52,952 nt of DNA from an uncultured Ruminiclostridium sp. (GCA_944386545.1 CALXBK010000009.1:1-52952); one strand, 5' to 3'. Positions 29,926-39,496 are shown, numbered from the stretch's first letter. Numbers and translations are program-made. Notes: generated by a model from the sequence alone, not told the origin.

Positions 29926-30741
29926 TTACAGCTTTGACAGCTTTGATACGCAAAGCCCCGCAACCGAGAATGAGGCGAGCATTATAAGGTTTGCGACAAC
30001 CACGCTTGCCCCTGCGGGAAAGTCGAGGTGATAGCTTATTTCCATGCCGACAATAAAGTTTATGCAGGATATTACCGCAGAGCATATTGTAACTCCCTTA
30101 AAGCTTTTGAATATCCGCATTGAGGTCAGCGCAGGGAAAATGATAAGCCCCGATATAAGAAGCGCACCCATTATTCTCATTCCCACAACTACCGTCAGCG
30201 CAGTGAGCAGAGCAAGCACGGTATTGTACCGTCCCGCCTTTACTCCCGTAGACTTTGAAAAGCTCTCGTCAAAGGTTACTGCAAAAATCTTGTTATAGAA
30301 CAGCACAAACAGCGCCAATACCACAACCGAGCAGGTTACGCTTAAAACAAGGTCCTCGGAGGTTACTGCAAGAATACTGCCGAACATATAGCTGTTCATA
30401 TCAGTGTTGCCGCCGGTCTGCGATATTATTATCGCACCTATCGCAAGCGCAGATACGGACAGCAGAGCAATGGCGGCATCGCCCTTTATCTTACTGCTTG
30501 AGCTTATCTTAAGCAGTATAAATGCGGCAACGGTCACAACGGGTATAGCCACATAAAGCGGCGCAACGTTCATCGCCGAAGCGACGGCAAGCGCACCGAA
30601 GCCAACGTGAGAAAGTCCGTCGCCAATCATCGAATAACGCTTCAGCACAAGGCTTACACCGAGCAAGGAGGCGCAAAGCGACACGAGCAAGCCGACAATT
30701 AACGCCCTTAAAAGAAAATCGCTTGTGAATATATCAAACAT
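29926..30741 (-). CDS. znuB: Zinc ABC transporter permease
   Basis: This 271-residue ABC-3 family membrane permease has about eight hydrophobic helices (LLRALIVGLLVSLCASLLGV, then GALAVASAMNV, PLYVAIPVV and others). Conserved DGLSHVGFGALAV and GALLISGLIIFPALTS are present. The start is the ATG at 30739-30741, one base after the znuC TGA, with AAGGAG inside the znuC end. It forms the transmembrane channel with ZnuC and ZnuA. Zinc is preferred over manganese because of the linked Zur and the His-rich ZnuA. Confidence 0.93.
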   Translation of the reverse strand: MFDIFTSDFLLRALIVGLLVSLCASLLGVSLVLKRYSMIGDGLSHVGFGALAVASAMNVAPLYVAIPVVTVAAFILLKISSSSKIKGDAAIALLSVSALAIGAIIISQTGGNTDMNSYMFGSILAVTSEDLVLSVTCSVVVLALFVLFYNKIFAVTFDESFSKSTGVKAGRYNTVLALLTALTVVVGMRIMGALLISGLIIFPALTSMRIFKSFKGVTICSAVISCINFIVGMEISYHLDFPAGASVVVANLIMLASFSVAGLCVSKLSKL

Positions 30742-30742
30742 A

Positions 30743-31492
30743 TCAGTCCATCTCCTTTGAGCCGCCGTGAGTTTTACAGTCACATCTGCAATCGCAGGTG
30801 CTCATTGTGTGGAATATATCGGTGCAGCGGTATTCCTCCGTACTGCCGAAAAAGTATGCTCCGCTTTCAAGGTGAAGAATTTTACTTCCGTATTTCAGCG
30901 CACCCTGCAAATCATGAGAAATCATAATGACAGTAACCTTATTTTCACGGTTAAGCCGTGCGATTATCTCGTACATTTCAGCCGTCACAACAGGATCAAG
31001 CCCCGACACAGGCTCGTCGAGCAAAAGCAGCTTTCCGGTAGCGCACAGCGCTCTTGCAAGCAATACTCTTTGCTGCTGGCCGCCCGACAGCTCCCGGTAG
31101 CTTCGCCTTGCAAGCGTAGCTATCCCAAGAAGCTCCATATTGCGGCGGCAAAGCTCTCTGTCCGCCTTTGTATAGAACGGCAAAAAGCCTTTTTTGCCAA
31201 GACAGCCTGATATTACCACCTCGGTTACCGAAGCGGGAAAATCCTTCTGCGCCTCGCTTTGCTGGGGAAGATAGCCTATTTGGGTCTGCAAAAGTCCGCC
31301 CGAAAAGATTATTTCGCCCTTTTGCAAAGCTTTAAGTCCGAGCAGGGTTTTCATCAGCGTTGACTTGCCGCTTCCGTTTTCACCGACTATGCACAGATAG
31401 TCGCCCTCGTCCACCTCAAAGCTGAGGTTATTCAGCACAGGCGTACCCTCGTAGCCCGCGCACACGTTTTTACATTCTATCAAAACAGCCAT
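30743..31492 (-). CDS. znuC: Zinc ABC transporter ATPase with Cys-rich tail
   Basis: This 249-residue ATPase has Walker A GENGSGKST at 37-45, signature LSGGQQQR at 135-142, Walker B LLLLDEP at 155-161 and the H-loop MISHD. It energises ZnuB. The last residues are unusual: STCDCRCDCKTHGG holds four Cys and one His in ten positions, which could bind zinc and sense the cytoplasmic level. Many family members end in a short His/Cys tail, but one this dense is notable. It begins 3 bp after znuA. Confidence 0.95.
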   Translation of the reverse strand: MAVLIECKNVCAGYEGTPVLNNLSFEVDEGDYLCIVGENGSGKSTLMKTLLGLKALQKGEIIFSGGLLQTQIGYLPQQSEAQKDFPASVTEVVISGCLGKKGFLPFYTKADRELCRRNMELLGIATLARRSYRELSGGQQQRVLLARALCATGKLLLLDEPVSGLDPVVTAEMYEIIARLNRENKVTVIMISHDLQGALKYGSKILHLESGAYFFGSTEEYRCTDIFHTMSTCDCRCDCKTHGGSKEMD

Positions 31493-31495
31493 AGT

Positions 31496-32461
31496 TTACT
31501 CCGTTTTGCCCGCAAAGGCAACCTTTAAATTTTCGAGATTTTGCTCCATAAGGCTTATGTAGGTCGCTCCGCTTTCCAGCTCCTCCTTTGATACATTGTG
31601 ACAGGAGTGGAGCATAAGCGCAGTCGCCCCTGTGCTTTCGCAAAGCGCATCGGCAATCTTGCGGCTGCTGAATTCAAGATAATACACAACGGGAATATTC
31701 TCGCTCTTTATCTTTTCAATAAGCTCCGTCATTTTAGCGGCGCTCGGCTCGGATTCGTCGGAGCAGGAGGCAAACGCCGCATGGCAGTCAAGCCCGTATT
31801 CATGGGCAAGATACCTGAACGGGAATTTATCCCCGAAGATTACCGTCTTGCTTTTTGCGGCTTCAACCGCCGCCTTGTACTTGCCGTCAAGCTCGTCCAG
31901 TTTTTCACAGTAAGCCTGCTTATTTTCGGTGTAGGCGTCCTTGTTTTCGGGATCAGCTTCGCAAATTGCCTCATATATTGCGTTCACCATCAGCTTTGCG
32001 TTTTTCGGAGAGGTCCATATATGCTGGTCGTAGTCGTGATTATGCTCCGTTTCTCCGTGCTCATGCTCATGAGCCTCCGCTAAAAGCTCATCAACGCTGT
32101 CAATAAGCTTTACCGCTTTCACATCCTCTGTGTTGCTTCCTGCAAGTATCTTCTCCGCCCATTGCTCGTTTTCGCCGCCTATGTAAAGGAATATATCACA
32201 GCTTTCAACGGCGAGTATCTCCTTTGGCGTAGGCTCGTAGGAATGGCTGTCGCTGCCCGGAGGGAGCAGTATCGTAAGCTCCGCGTTATCCCCCGCTATC
32301 TGTTTTGCAAAGTCATAGGGAGTAAAAACCGTGGATATGATTTTCAGCTTGCCGTCCGAGTCTGCGCTGCTCTGCGAACCGCCTGCGTCACAGCCGGCAA
32401 ACCCCGTGAGTACCGCCGCAAGAATACCTACCGCCGCTTTTTTCAGTATATCTTTCTTCAT
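31496..32461 (-). CDS. znuA: Zinc-binding lipoprotein of ABC transporter
   Basis: This 321-residue cluster A-I substrate-binding lipoprotein has lipobox FAGC (Cys24). The zinc site is built from His73 (GSDSHSYEPTP), the His after the loop (DQHIWTSP, His147), a further ligand near HEYG and a C-terminal Asp/Glu. A His/Glu-rich loop HEHEHGETEHNHDYDQH at 131-147 is the mark of zinc-type proteins. It captures Zn2+ outside the membrane for ZnuBC. It is 35 bp downstream of zur. ATG start with GGAAG. Confidence 0.95.
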   Translation of the reverse strand: MKKDILKKAAVGILAAVLTGFAGCDAGGSQSSADSDGKLKIISTVFTPYDFAKQIAGDNAELTILLPPGSDSHSYEPTPKEILAVESCDIFLYIGGENEQWAEKILAGSNTEDVKAVKLIDSVDELLAEAHEHEHGETEHNHDYDQHIWTSPKNAKLMVNAIYEAICEADPENKDAYTENKQAYCEKLDELDGKYKAAVEAAKSKTVIFGDKFPFRYLAHEYGLDCHAAFASCSDESEPSAAKMTELIEKIKSENIPVVYYLEFSSRKIADALCESTGATALMLHSCHNVSKEELESGATYISLMEQNLENLKVAFAGKTE

Positions 32462-32496
32462 TTTGTATCTTCCTTATCTTATATTATAGTGTCGGA

Positions 32497-32907
32497 TTAT
32501 TCTTCCGTGTTGCTTTCATTTTTTTTGCACTCGCCGCATATTCCGTAAAATACCGTGCGGGACGCGTCTATGTCAAAATCATGCTCAAGGCAGATATGCT
32601 CCTCAATCTGTGCGAGCTGTTCACACTCTGCATGGATAAGCCTGCCGCACCTTAAGCATTTGAGATGAAAATGCCTGTGGCAGTCCTCGCCCAAAGCGTA
32701 TTGATAGCAGGCGCTTTTGCCCTCGCTCAGTATGTACTTTCTCACCGTGTGCTGTTTGCAGAGCCTTTCAAGACAGCGGTAAACCGTGGTTTTTCCCACC
32801 TGCTCGTCCTTCAGGGCGCTTGCTATTGCATCGGCGGTCAAATGTTCGCTTGCGTTCTGTTTTATGTAGCTTAATATAAGCTCCTGCTGGCGCGTATTGT
32901 ACGGCAT
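32497..32907 (-). CDS. zur: Fur-family regulator, probably Zur
   Basis: This 136-residue protein has a winged-helix domain (LTADAIASALKDEQVGKTTVYRCLERL) and a dimerisation domain. The latter has the structural zinc motif CLRCG (Cys84/87) and CGECK (Cys124/127), plus the HRHFHLKC sensor segment. It heads the znuACB operon, so it most likely represses zinc uptake when zinc is plentiful. Fur, PerR and Zur are not separable by motif alone. A perfect palindrome sits between its promoter and start. The chain zur-znuA-znuC-znuB-lipoprotein is compact. Confidence 0.92.
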   Translation of the reverse strand: MPYNTRQQELILSYIKQNASEHLTADAIASALKDEQVGKTTVYRCLERLCKQHTVRKYILSEGKSACYQYALGEDCHRHFHLKCLRCGRLIHAECEQLAQIEEHICLEHDFDIDASRTVFYGICGECKKNESNTEE

Positions 32908-32926
32908 GGCTTAATCTCCTTCCAAA

Positions 32927-32949
32927 TTGAAAATGGATTTCATTTTCAA
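32927..32949. promoter_or_regulatory. Zur/Fur-type operator
   Basis: A perfect 9-5-9 inverted repeat (TTGAAAATG, GATTT, CATTTTCAA) lies just downstream of the zur promoter -10, at about +4 to +26. This is the place for autorepression. It is close to the general AT-rich Fur-family box pattern. Confidence 0.8.
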
Positions 32950-32959
32950 ATCATTAGGT

Positions 32960-32988
32960 ATTATATCACCGCAATAAAAAAAAGTCAA
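32960..32988 (-). promoter_or_regulatory. zur-znu operon promoter
   Basis: Leftward TTGACT, 17-bp spacer, TATAAT (11 of 12 consensus bases), directly upstream of the palindrome. Confidence 0.9.
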
Positions 32989-33006
32989 GCATTGCGACTA
33001 ATCTTA

Positions 33007-33035
33007 TTGAAATTTGCTGTTGTGTATGTTAAAAT
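33007..33035 (+). promoter_or_regulatory. Promoter of the glycoside hydrolase set
   Basis: Rightward TTGAAA, 17-bp spacer, TAAAAT. The -35 is 18 bp from the divergent zur -35. Start site about 30 bp before the first gene. Confidence 0.75.
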
Positions 33036-33070
33036 CATTTTAAGAGATTTTTAAAGCGGAGGGTAACGCG

Positions 33071-35101
33071 ATGAATAACAAGGCAGTTATAACAAAAAGT
33101 GCAAACGGTGTATATATGCTCCGCTTTGAAAAGCGGGAGGACTGCACAAGCTATACCGTTTACTTCAAGAAGGAATACGGCAAGTTCAAGCCGATACTCA
33201 CCACCGACAAAACCTCGGTAAGGCTGTCAAAGCTGAACGGCGCTTCTATTTTCAAAATCACAGGACAAACCACAGACGGCAGAACGGTAAATATCGGGAC
33301 GGCAGACAACTCCGCATTTATCGACCGCACGAGCTTTACCGTAATGGGTTCAAAAAATACTGAGCTTATCGTAAATCAGAGCCTCACCCGTGTGTGCGAT
33401 TCCGGCCTTATTGATATTTCTCCGCTGACGGTATTTTACAGCAAGGGCAAAAAGGGCGACGCGGATATTCCCGACACAAAATATTACGAATATTTAAGCG
33501 CTCACCGTTCCGATCGGTTTTTGTTTGATTTTTATTCCACCGCAGTAAACGGCATTTTAAAGACGAAAAGCGGCTTTGTTTCCCCTGCCGAAAACGAAAA
33601 AGGGGCAGAGGCGCTACCTAAAATCCTCCCCGAACAGCTTTACAAGCCGCTTATTGATATATTTGCGGCAAAGCTGTGCCGTATTTATCATCCCGCAAGG
33701 ATAATTCTCGTTCGCACTGCCGCACCCTGCTACTATGCTCTTGGCAGACAAGTGAAAACCGCCTCGCCCAAAACCGAAATAAACAATTATGTAAGACAGC
33801 TTGAAAACTATTTTATCAGCCTTGTAAAGCCGCAGATTATTGACCTCAGAAATATGTATTACGGCGACTTGGAGCAAAAAACGCAAAGCGGATTTATATT
33901 TGACCGTTTTTATATTCAGAACGCCTCGCTCGGTCTTGAAAAAATCATGTCCTCAAAATCCCGTATAATCTATAACACGAGAGAGCCGGACGTGAGAATA
34001 CCGCAGGTGCTTTGCTATTATGAAAGCGTGAGGACGAGAGGCTTTTCCGATTCGCTTTTTGACAGGCAAAACGCCGTGGATAAAATCATGCTTCACACCT
34101 CAAAGGAATTTATTGCGGAAAATAAAACCGAGCTTAAAGAAATGCTGCTTGAAAATTACCGAAGCGTCACGGATATTTACAGATTTTTTGATTTCGGCAA
34201 AAATACCGAGCTTAAAAATACCGTCAAGGTTATAGCCGCCGTTGAGAGCAACACTTTGCAAAGGGTGAGCTGTATCGAGCTTTTGCGGCTTTTAGACAAG
34301 GGCTATCGGTTAAAGCGCCCCGTTGCAAACTTTATCAGGGCAACTCTTGAAAAGGTGTTGGGCGAAAGGGTTGAGATAAAGGAAAAGAACATCAAATTCA
34401 TGACGCGGCTTGCCTTTAAGGTGTGGGACGGACTTTCCGCCGCCGAAGCAAAAGCCGGGATAGAGGAATACAATCTCATCAACAGCCGCACCGCAATTGA
34501 TGCGCTCGGCTGCGGCATGACCGTTCACACGCTTCAGAAATGTCACAGCTCAAAAATGGGCATTTTTATAAATTCAGCCGATTTGTTGAGGTATATAGGC
34601 ACGGATAACAGAAAAGCCAAAATGTATATGAACGCCATACTCCAAAGCCCGTCAATGTTCATTGCGGTTGATTTTGCGGGAATTGTGGGCAATAACCGTG
34701 ATAAGAATAAATTTTTCAGTCGTCCCAACAAGGATAAAATTCTCGCGGCATGCGATGAATTATCCGAACTGCTTTATTCAAAATACGAGAGCAATATTAT
34801 TCTGTCAAGAGCCTCGCTTAATAAAAGCTACGCCGACGAAACGGGAGAAATAAAGCCGCTTTGCGAAAACATCGACTATAACGAGGCGCAGGAGCTTTTA
34901 AAGCTGTGCGAGGAACGGTTTATAAGCAATACCGGCTGTTATGTGACAGACTGCGCCAAAAACTATATCTCGGACGAGTGCTTTGCCTACGGCGGAGCCG
35001 GAATTACCCGATATGAAACAGAATTTTATTATACCGCGGCGGCATATATCGACTATATCACGAATAATTCTCCCATGATTAAATATTACGATAATTTGTA
35101 A
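33071..35101 (+). CDS. Unknown 676-residue protein linked to GH26/GH2 enzymes
   Basis: I do not recognise a firm family. There is no signal peptide or membrane helix, so the product is cytoplasmic. Residues about 1-75 look like a beta-sandwich (fn3/Ig-like: YMLRFEKREDCTSYTVYFKK). Residues about 85-260 have a GSKNT segment, SPLTVFYSKG, RFLFDFYSTA and PARIILVRTAAP. This order resembles degenerate SGNH-like/DUF6270 proteins (weak). The rest, to the end, is largely helical, with Cys scattered near the C-terminus (GCYVTDCAKNY). It is first in a rightward set, 30 bp before the GH26 gene. The context suggests a role in handling mannose-containing glycans, for example deacylation, but that is inference. 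Confidence 0.8.
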   Translation: MNNKAVITKSANGVYMLRFEKREDCTSYTVYFKKEYGKFKPILTTDKTSVRLSKLNGASIFKITGQTTDGRTVNIGTADNSAFIDRTSFTVMGSKNTELIVNQSLTRVCDSGLIDISPLTVFYSKGKKGDADIPDTKYYEYLSAHRSDRFLFDFYSTAVNGILKTKSGFVSPAENEKGAEALPKILPEQLYKPLIDIFAAKLCRIYHPARIILVRTAAPCYYALGRQVKTASPKTEINNYVRQLENYFISLVKPQIIDLRNMYYGDLEQKTQSGFIFDRFYIQNASLGLEKIMSSKSRIIYNTREPDVRIPQVLCYYESVRTRGFSDSLFDRQNAVDKIMLHTSKEFIAENKTELKEMLLENYRSVTDIYRFFDFGKNTELKNTVKVIAAVESNTLQRVSCIELLRLLDKGYRLKRPVANFIRATLEKVLGERVEIKEKNIKFMTRLAFKVWDGLSAAEAKAGIEEYNLINSRTAIDALGCGMTVHTLQKCHSSKMGIFINSADLLRYIGTDNRKAKMYMNAILQSPSMFIAVDFAGIVGNNRDKNKFFSRPNKDKILAACDELSELLYSKYESNIILSRASLNKSYADETGEIKPLCENIDYNEAQELLKLCEERFISNTGCYVTDCAKNYISDECFAYGGAGITRYETEFYYTAAAYIDYITNNSPMIKYYDNL

Positions 35102-35131
35102 GTCTATATAGGTTTACAAAGAAAGGAATTT

Positions 35132-36100
35132 ATGAGCGACAAATTATCAACCCCCGTAAACTCAAAGGCGTTTACAAGCGTTAAAAATGTACTTGAATAT
35201 TTTTCGGAAATAACCTATAAAAAAATAATTACGGGGCAACACACCCAGACAATGGCAATGGAGGAGCTTGAGCTGATAAAAAGCGTAACGGGAAAACAGC
35301 CTGCCCTGCTCGGCTTTGAGCTTCTTTCCTATTCTCCCAATATTAATTATTCCGATACCGACGACGAGTGCATGACAGAGGTTACCGAAAACTACGGCAC
35401 GCTCAGAAGAGCCTCGGAATGGGCAGAGCAAAAGGGACTGATAACCATGTGCTGGCACTGGTTTTCTCCGCTGTACGGACGTTCAAAATCCTTTTTCACG
35501 GTAAACACTCCCTTTGACGCATCTAAGGCGGTTATAAGCGGCACTCCCGAAAACAGGGCGCTGATTTCCGACATGGATGCAATGGCAGGAATATTAAGGC
35601 CCTTTTGCGAAAAGGAAATTCCGATACTGTGGCGTCCGTTCCACGAGGGCGACGGCGACTGGTTCTGGTGGGGTGCAAAGGGCTCGGACACGGTAAAAAA
35701 GCTGTACCGCATGATGTACGAAAGATTTACGAATATTCACGAGCTTCACAATCTTATATGGGTATGGAATGCCCCGACGCCCGAATTTTACCCCGGCGAC
35801 GATGTGGTGGATATTATTTCAAGGGATATGTACCCGCCCGAGCATGAACACGCCTCGCAGATAGAGATGTACAACCATCTTATAAAAGTCACACCTCAGA
35901 AAAAAATTGCCGTTATCGGCGAAACAGGCACTCTGCCAAGCCCCGAAGCGGTGATTTCCGAAAAGGCGGGCTGGGCGTCCTACATGACATGGTCAAAATC
36001 CTTTTGCCTTAACGAGCAGTACAACACAAGGGAATACCTCAAAAAGGTATATGACAGTCCCTTTGCAATAACAAAAGAAAATTTACCCGTACTTTATTAA
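35132..36100 (+). CDS. GH26 beta-mannanase-like glycoside hydrolase, cytoplasmic
   Basis: This 322-residue protein is a single GH26 (alpha/beta) barrel. The acid/base is Glu172 in WRPFHEGDGDWFWWGAKG. The nucleophile is Glu264 in VIGETG. Aromatic substrate contacts MCWHWFSP, WVWNAP and SRDMYPP are present. There is no signal peptide, so it would act on oligosaccharides already imported, unlike most GH26 mannanases, which are secreted. Beta-mannanase or mannobiosidase activity is likely by family; exact substrate unknown. It has an AAAGGAATTT site and lies between the unknown protein and the GH2 gene, 15 bp before the latter. Confidence 0.9.
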   Translation: MSDKLSTPVNSKAFTSVKNVLEYFSEITYKKIITGQHTQTMAMEELELIKSVTGKQPALLGFELLSYSPNINYSDTDDECMTEVTENYGTLRRASEWAEQKGLITMCWHWFSPLYGRSKSFFTVNTPFDASKAVISGTPENRALISDMDAMAGILRPFCEKEIPILWRPFHEGDGDWFWWGAKGSDTVKKLYRMMYERFTNIHELHNLIWVWNAPTPEFYPGDDVVDIISRDMYPPEHEHASQIEMYNHLIKVTPQKKIAVIGETGTLPSPEAVISEKAGWASYMTWSKSFCLNEQYNTREYLKKVYDSPFAITKENLPVLY

Positions 36101-36115
36101 TCAAAGGAACAAAAA

Positions 36116-39100
36116 ATGAAGCAATTATTCAACGATGGCTGGCTGTTTGCAAAAACAAAAGCCGACAAAACACTTGAAAATGACTGGGGCGGAGATTATT
36201 CTCCCGTACAGCTCCCGCACGACTGGCTTATTTATCACCCCGATAATTTATACGAAACCTCTTTCGGAAGATATGTAAAAAAATACGATTTCGGCGATAT
36301 TAAAAACAAGAGCGTGCGCCTTTATTTTGAGGGCGTGTACATGGACAGCACCGTTTATGTAAACAAAAAGCCCGCATTTGACTGGAAATACGGCTATTCC
36401 TCATTTGAAGCGGTTCTGACAGACTTTTTAACCGACGGCGAGAACGAGATTTCCGTGCTTGTACGGCATTATTCCCCCAACACCCGCTGGTATTCGGGCG
36501 CGGGAATTTTCAGAGATGTATATCTTATTGTCACAGAAAAAAGCTACCTTGCAACAGACGGAATTTATTTTCACACCGATAAAACAGAAAACGGCTTTGA
36601 TGTAAAAATATCCGCAGAGGTTGTAAACCCCGACAGGCTGACCGTTGAATTTTCATTAAAATCGGGAGATGATATTTTACATAAAGAAAAAATCCCCGCA
36701 GCAGATATTTCCAAAATAGATTTTTCGGTAAATTCTCCCGACAAAAAATATATTTGGGATATTGCTTCTCCCAATTTGCTCGATTTAACCATATCGCTTA
36801 TAAAGGACGGCGAAATAATCGACAGCTGTTCGCAAAAGGTCGGACTGCGTGAAATTGAATACAAGCCCGACAGCGGCTTTTATTTAAACGGCAGACATAT
36901 TAAGCTCAACGGCGTGTGTCTGCACCACGATTTGGGGTGTCTGGGGGCGGCATTCAACAAGGCGGCTGCAAAAAGACAGCTCGAAACAATGCTTGAAATG
37001 GGAGTTAATTCCGTGCGTACCTCGCACAATCCCCCTGCAAAGGCATTTATGGAGCTGTGCGACGAAATGGGCATACTCGTAAACAGCGAAGCATTCGATA
37101 TGTGGGAGCGTCCCAAGACCGAATTTGACTATGCAAGATTTTTTGACGACTGGTACAAAAAGGACGTCGCTTCATGGGTGCGCCGCGACCGCAACCATCC
37201 GAGTGTTATCATGTGGAGCGTGGGCAACGAGATTTACGATACCCATGTTTCGCCGAGAGGAGCAGAGGTCGCAAAAATGCTTCATGACGCTGTAAGGGAA
37301 AACGATACGCTTTGCAACGCTCCTACCACGATAGGCTCAAACTATATGCCGTGGGAGGGCGCGCAGAACTGTGCAAAGCAGGTTGACCTTGCGGGCTACA
37401 ACTATCTTGAAAGATTGTATGAGGAGCACCACAAGCAGTACCCCGACCGGAAGATATACGGAAGCGAAACCACCTCGGGCGTAAAGAGCAGAGGCATATA
37501 TCACTTTCCGATTGACGCTGTCTGCCTTACCCACTCGGATTTACAATGCTCGTCGCTGGGAAACTGCCGTGCGGGTGCGTCGGCAGATACCGCACAGAAG
37601 ATTATCGCATATAACAGGGATATTGACGTATGCGCAGGTATGTACATCTGGACGGGCGCAGACTATATAGGCGAGCCCTCTCCCTATTCAACAAAAAACG
37701 CATACTTCGGCAATATCGACACCGCAGGACTTAAAAAGGACAGCTTTTATCTGTACGAGGCGGCATGGACTGATAAGCCCGTGCTTCATATAATGCCCTA
37801 CTGGGATTATAACGAGGGACAGCTTATAGACATTGTTTGCTACACAAATCTTGAGGAGGTTGAGCTTTTCCTAAACGGCAGATCCTTAGGCAAAAAAACT
37901 CCCCACGAGTATACCGCAATATGGCGCGCAGCATACGAAAAGGGCGAGCTTAAGGCGGTAGGAATAAAGGACGGCAAGACTCACGAAGCGGCAAGACATT
38001 CATTTACCGACAGCAAGGCAATACGGCTTGAAGCAAGCAAGTCGGAAATTCTTGCGGACGGCGAGGATATTACCGTTATCACAATATCCGCCGTTGACAA
38101 GGACGGCTACCCCGTTGAAAACGCAAGAGACAGAATTGCTCTTGAAGTTACGGGCGGCAGACTGCTGGGCTTTGACAACGGCGACAGCACCGATTACGAC
38201 AGCTATAAATCCGTAACAAGAAGGCTTTTTTCGGGACTTGCGGCGGCGTACATCGCTTCCGACACAAAGACGGGAGAAATAACCGTAAAGGCAAGCGCAA
38301 ACGGACTTGACAGCGCAGAAATAACGCTTAAAAAGCTCCCCGCTTCACCGAGAAACGGAATAAGCACATCTGAAAATATAACAAACAACCCCGACGGCTG
38401 TGACACAAACGAAATACCTTTAAGAAAGATAGAGCTTAAAATGCAGGACAGCACGACGCTCACCCCCGAAAATCCCGAATGTCGGATTATCGCCTCGCTT
38501 CTTCCCGCAAACACAAGCTACACCGACATAAAGTGGAGCGTTGTCACCAATACAGGCATTGAAACCAACGTTGCAAAGGTAGAGGCAAACGGCTTAGAAG
38601 CGGTAGTTTCGGCGTGCGGCGACGGAGTGTTCAGATTAAGGTGCAGCTCAAATAACGGCAGAAGCCAGCCCGAAATCATTTCGGAGTACGAATTTACCGC
38701 CGTGGGCTTCGGAAGCGTAACCGTAAACCCCTACGAGTTTACCTGCGGCTGTCTTTGCAATTACAGCCTTGCTCCCGTTGACGAGGTACGCTGCGGCGGC
38801 GTCAGCATAAAGCCCGACAACAACATTATAGGCTTCAAAAAGACCGACTTCGGAAAATTCGGAAGCGACAGCTTCCTTGTGCGGATAATCAACTGGCACA
38901 GTGACGATCCGTTCAATTTCAGACTGTGGGAGGGCGAGCCCTTTGCCTACAATTCAAAAATTCTCGGCGACTTTACATACAGGGCGGATTTTGAATGGCA
39001 GACCTTCAAGGACAACAGCTACACGCTCCAAAATCCGATATGCGGCGAAAAGGATATTTACTTTGAGTTTGACAAGAACGATTTCCGCATAGACTTCGGC

Positions 39101-39496
39101 GGCTTCCTGTTCACTCCGAGAATAAAGGCGTACCAATATCTGACTGCCGCAGACTGCGATTTAATCCATGGCGACAGCTTCAGGCGCGACGGCACGGCAG
39201 TAAAGGAAATAGGCAACAACGTATTCCTTGATTACTGCGATATGGATTTTTCAAAGGGCGTAAAGGCGGTGCGGCTGACAGGCGTGACGCGCCACGACAA
39301 CGACTCGGTGCATATCCACTTCCACACCGACAAGGGCAGAGTTGAGGAAATAATCGAGTTTGCCGGCAGCGACGAGCCTGTGACAAAGGAAATACCGCTC
39401 CCCGATGTAAGAGGAACGGTCAAGGTGGAATTCAGATTTTTACCCGGCTGTGATTTTGACTTCTACGGCTTTGAGATAATTCCGAGGGAGGAATAA
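36116..39496 (+). CDS. GH2 glycoside hydrolase (beta-galactosidase/mannosidase-like)
   Basis: This 1126-residue protein has a sugar-binding domain (about 1-150, FNDGWLFAK and LPHDWL), an Ig-like domain (to 255) and the TIM barrel (about 255-560). The barrel has acid/base Glu372 (SVGNE) and nucleophile Glu451 (IYGSE). A DUF4982-like module (EGQLIDIVCYTN), further Ig-like domains and two C-terminal beta-sandwich modules that look carbohydrate-binding follow. Sequence type is nearest to beta-galactosidases of the large GH2 group; beta-mannosidase is possible given the GH26 partner. No signal peptide is visible, odd for a multi-module protein. It is the last gene before the terminator at 39545. 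Confidence 0.9.
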   Translation: MKQLFNDGWLFAKTKADKTLENDWGGDYSPVQLPHDWLIYHPDNLYETSFGRYVKKYDFGDIKNKSVRLYFEGVYMDSTVYVNKKPAFDWKYGYSSFEAVLTDFLTDGENEISVLVRHYSPNTRWYSGAGIFRDVYLIVTEKSYLATDGIYFHTDKTENGFDVKISAEVVNPDRLTVEFSLKSGDDILHKEKIPAADISKIDFSVNSPDKKYIWDIASPNLLDLTISLIKDGEIIDSCSQKVGLREIEYKPDSGFYLNGRHIKLNGVCLHHDLGCLGAAFNKAAAKRQLETMLEMGVNSVRTSHNPPAKAFMELCDEMGILVNSEAFDMWERPKTEFDYARFFDDWYKKDVASWVRRDRNHPSVIMWSVGNEIYDTHVSPRGAEVAKMLHDAVRENDTLCNAPTTIGSNYMPWEGAQNCAKQVDLAGYNYLERLYEEHHKQYPDRKIYGSETTSGVKSRGIYHFPIDAVCLTHSDLQCSSLGNCRAGASADTAQKIIAYNRDIDVCAGMYIWTGADYIGEPSPYSTKNAYFGNIDTAGLKKDSFYLYEAAWTDKPVLHIMPYWDYNEGQLIDIVCYTNLEEVELFLNGRSLGKKTPHEYTAIWRAAYEKGELKAVGIKDGKTHEAARHSFTDSKAIRLEASKSEILADGEDITVITISAVDKDGYPVENARDRIALEVTGGRLLGFDNGDSTDYDSYKSVTRRLFSGLAAAYIASDTKTGEITVKASANGLDSAEITLKKLPASPRNGISTSENITNNPDGCDTNEIPLRKIELKMQDSTTLTPENPECRIIASLLPANTSYTDIKWSVVTNTGIETNVAKVEANGLEAVVSACGDGVFRLRCSSNNGRSQPEIISEYEFTAVGFGSVTVNPYEFTCGCLCNYSLAPVDEVRCGGVSIKPDNNIIGFKKTDFGKFGSDSFLVRIINWHSDDPFNFRLWEGEPFAYNSKILGDFTYRADFEWQTFKDNSYTLQNPICGEKDIYFEFDKNDFRIDFGGFLFTPRIKAYQYLTAADCDLIHGDSFRRDGTAVKEIGNNVFLDYCDMDFSKGVKAVRLTGVTRHDNDSVHIHFHTDKGRVEEIIEFAGSDEPVTKEIPLPDVRGTVKVEFRFLPGCDFDFYGFEIIPREE

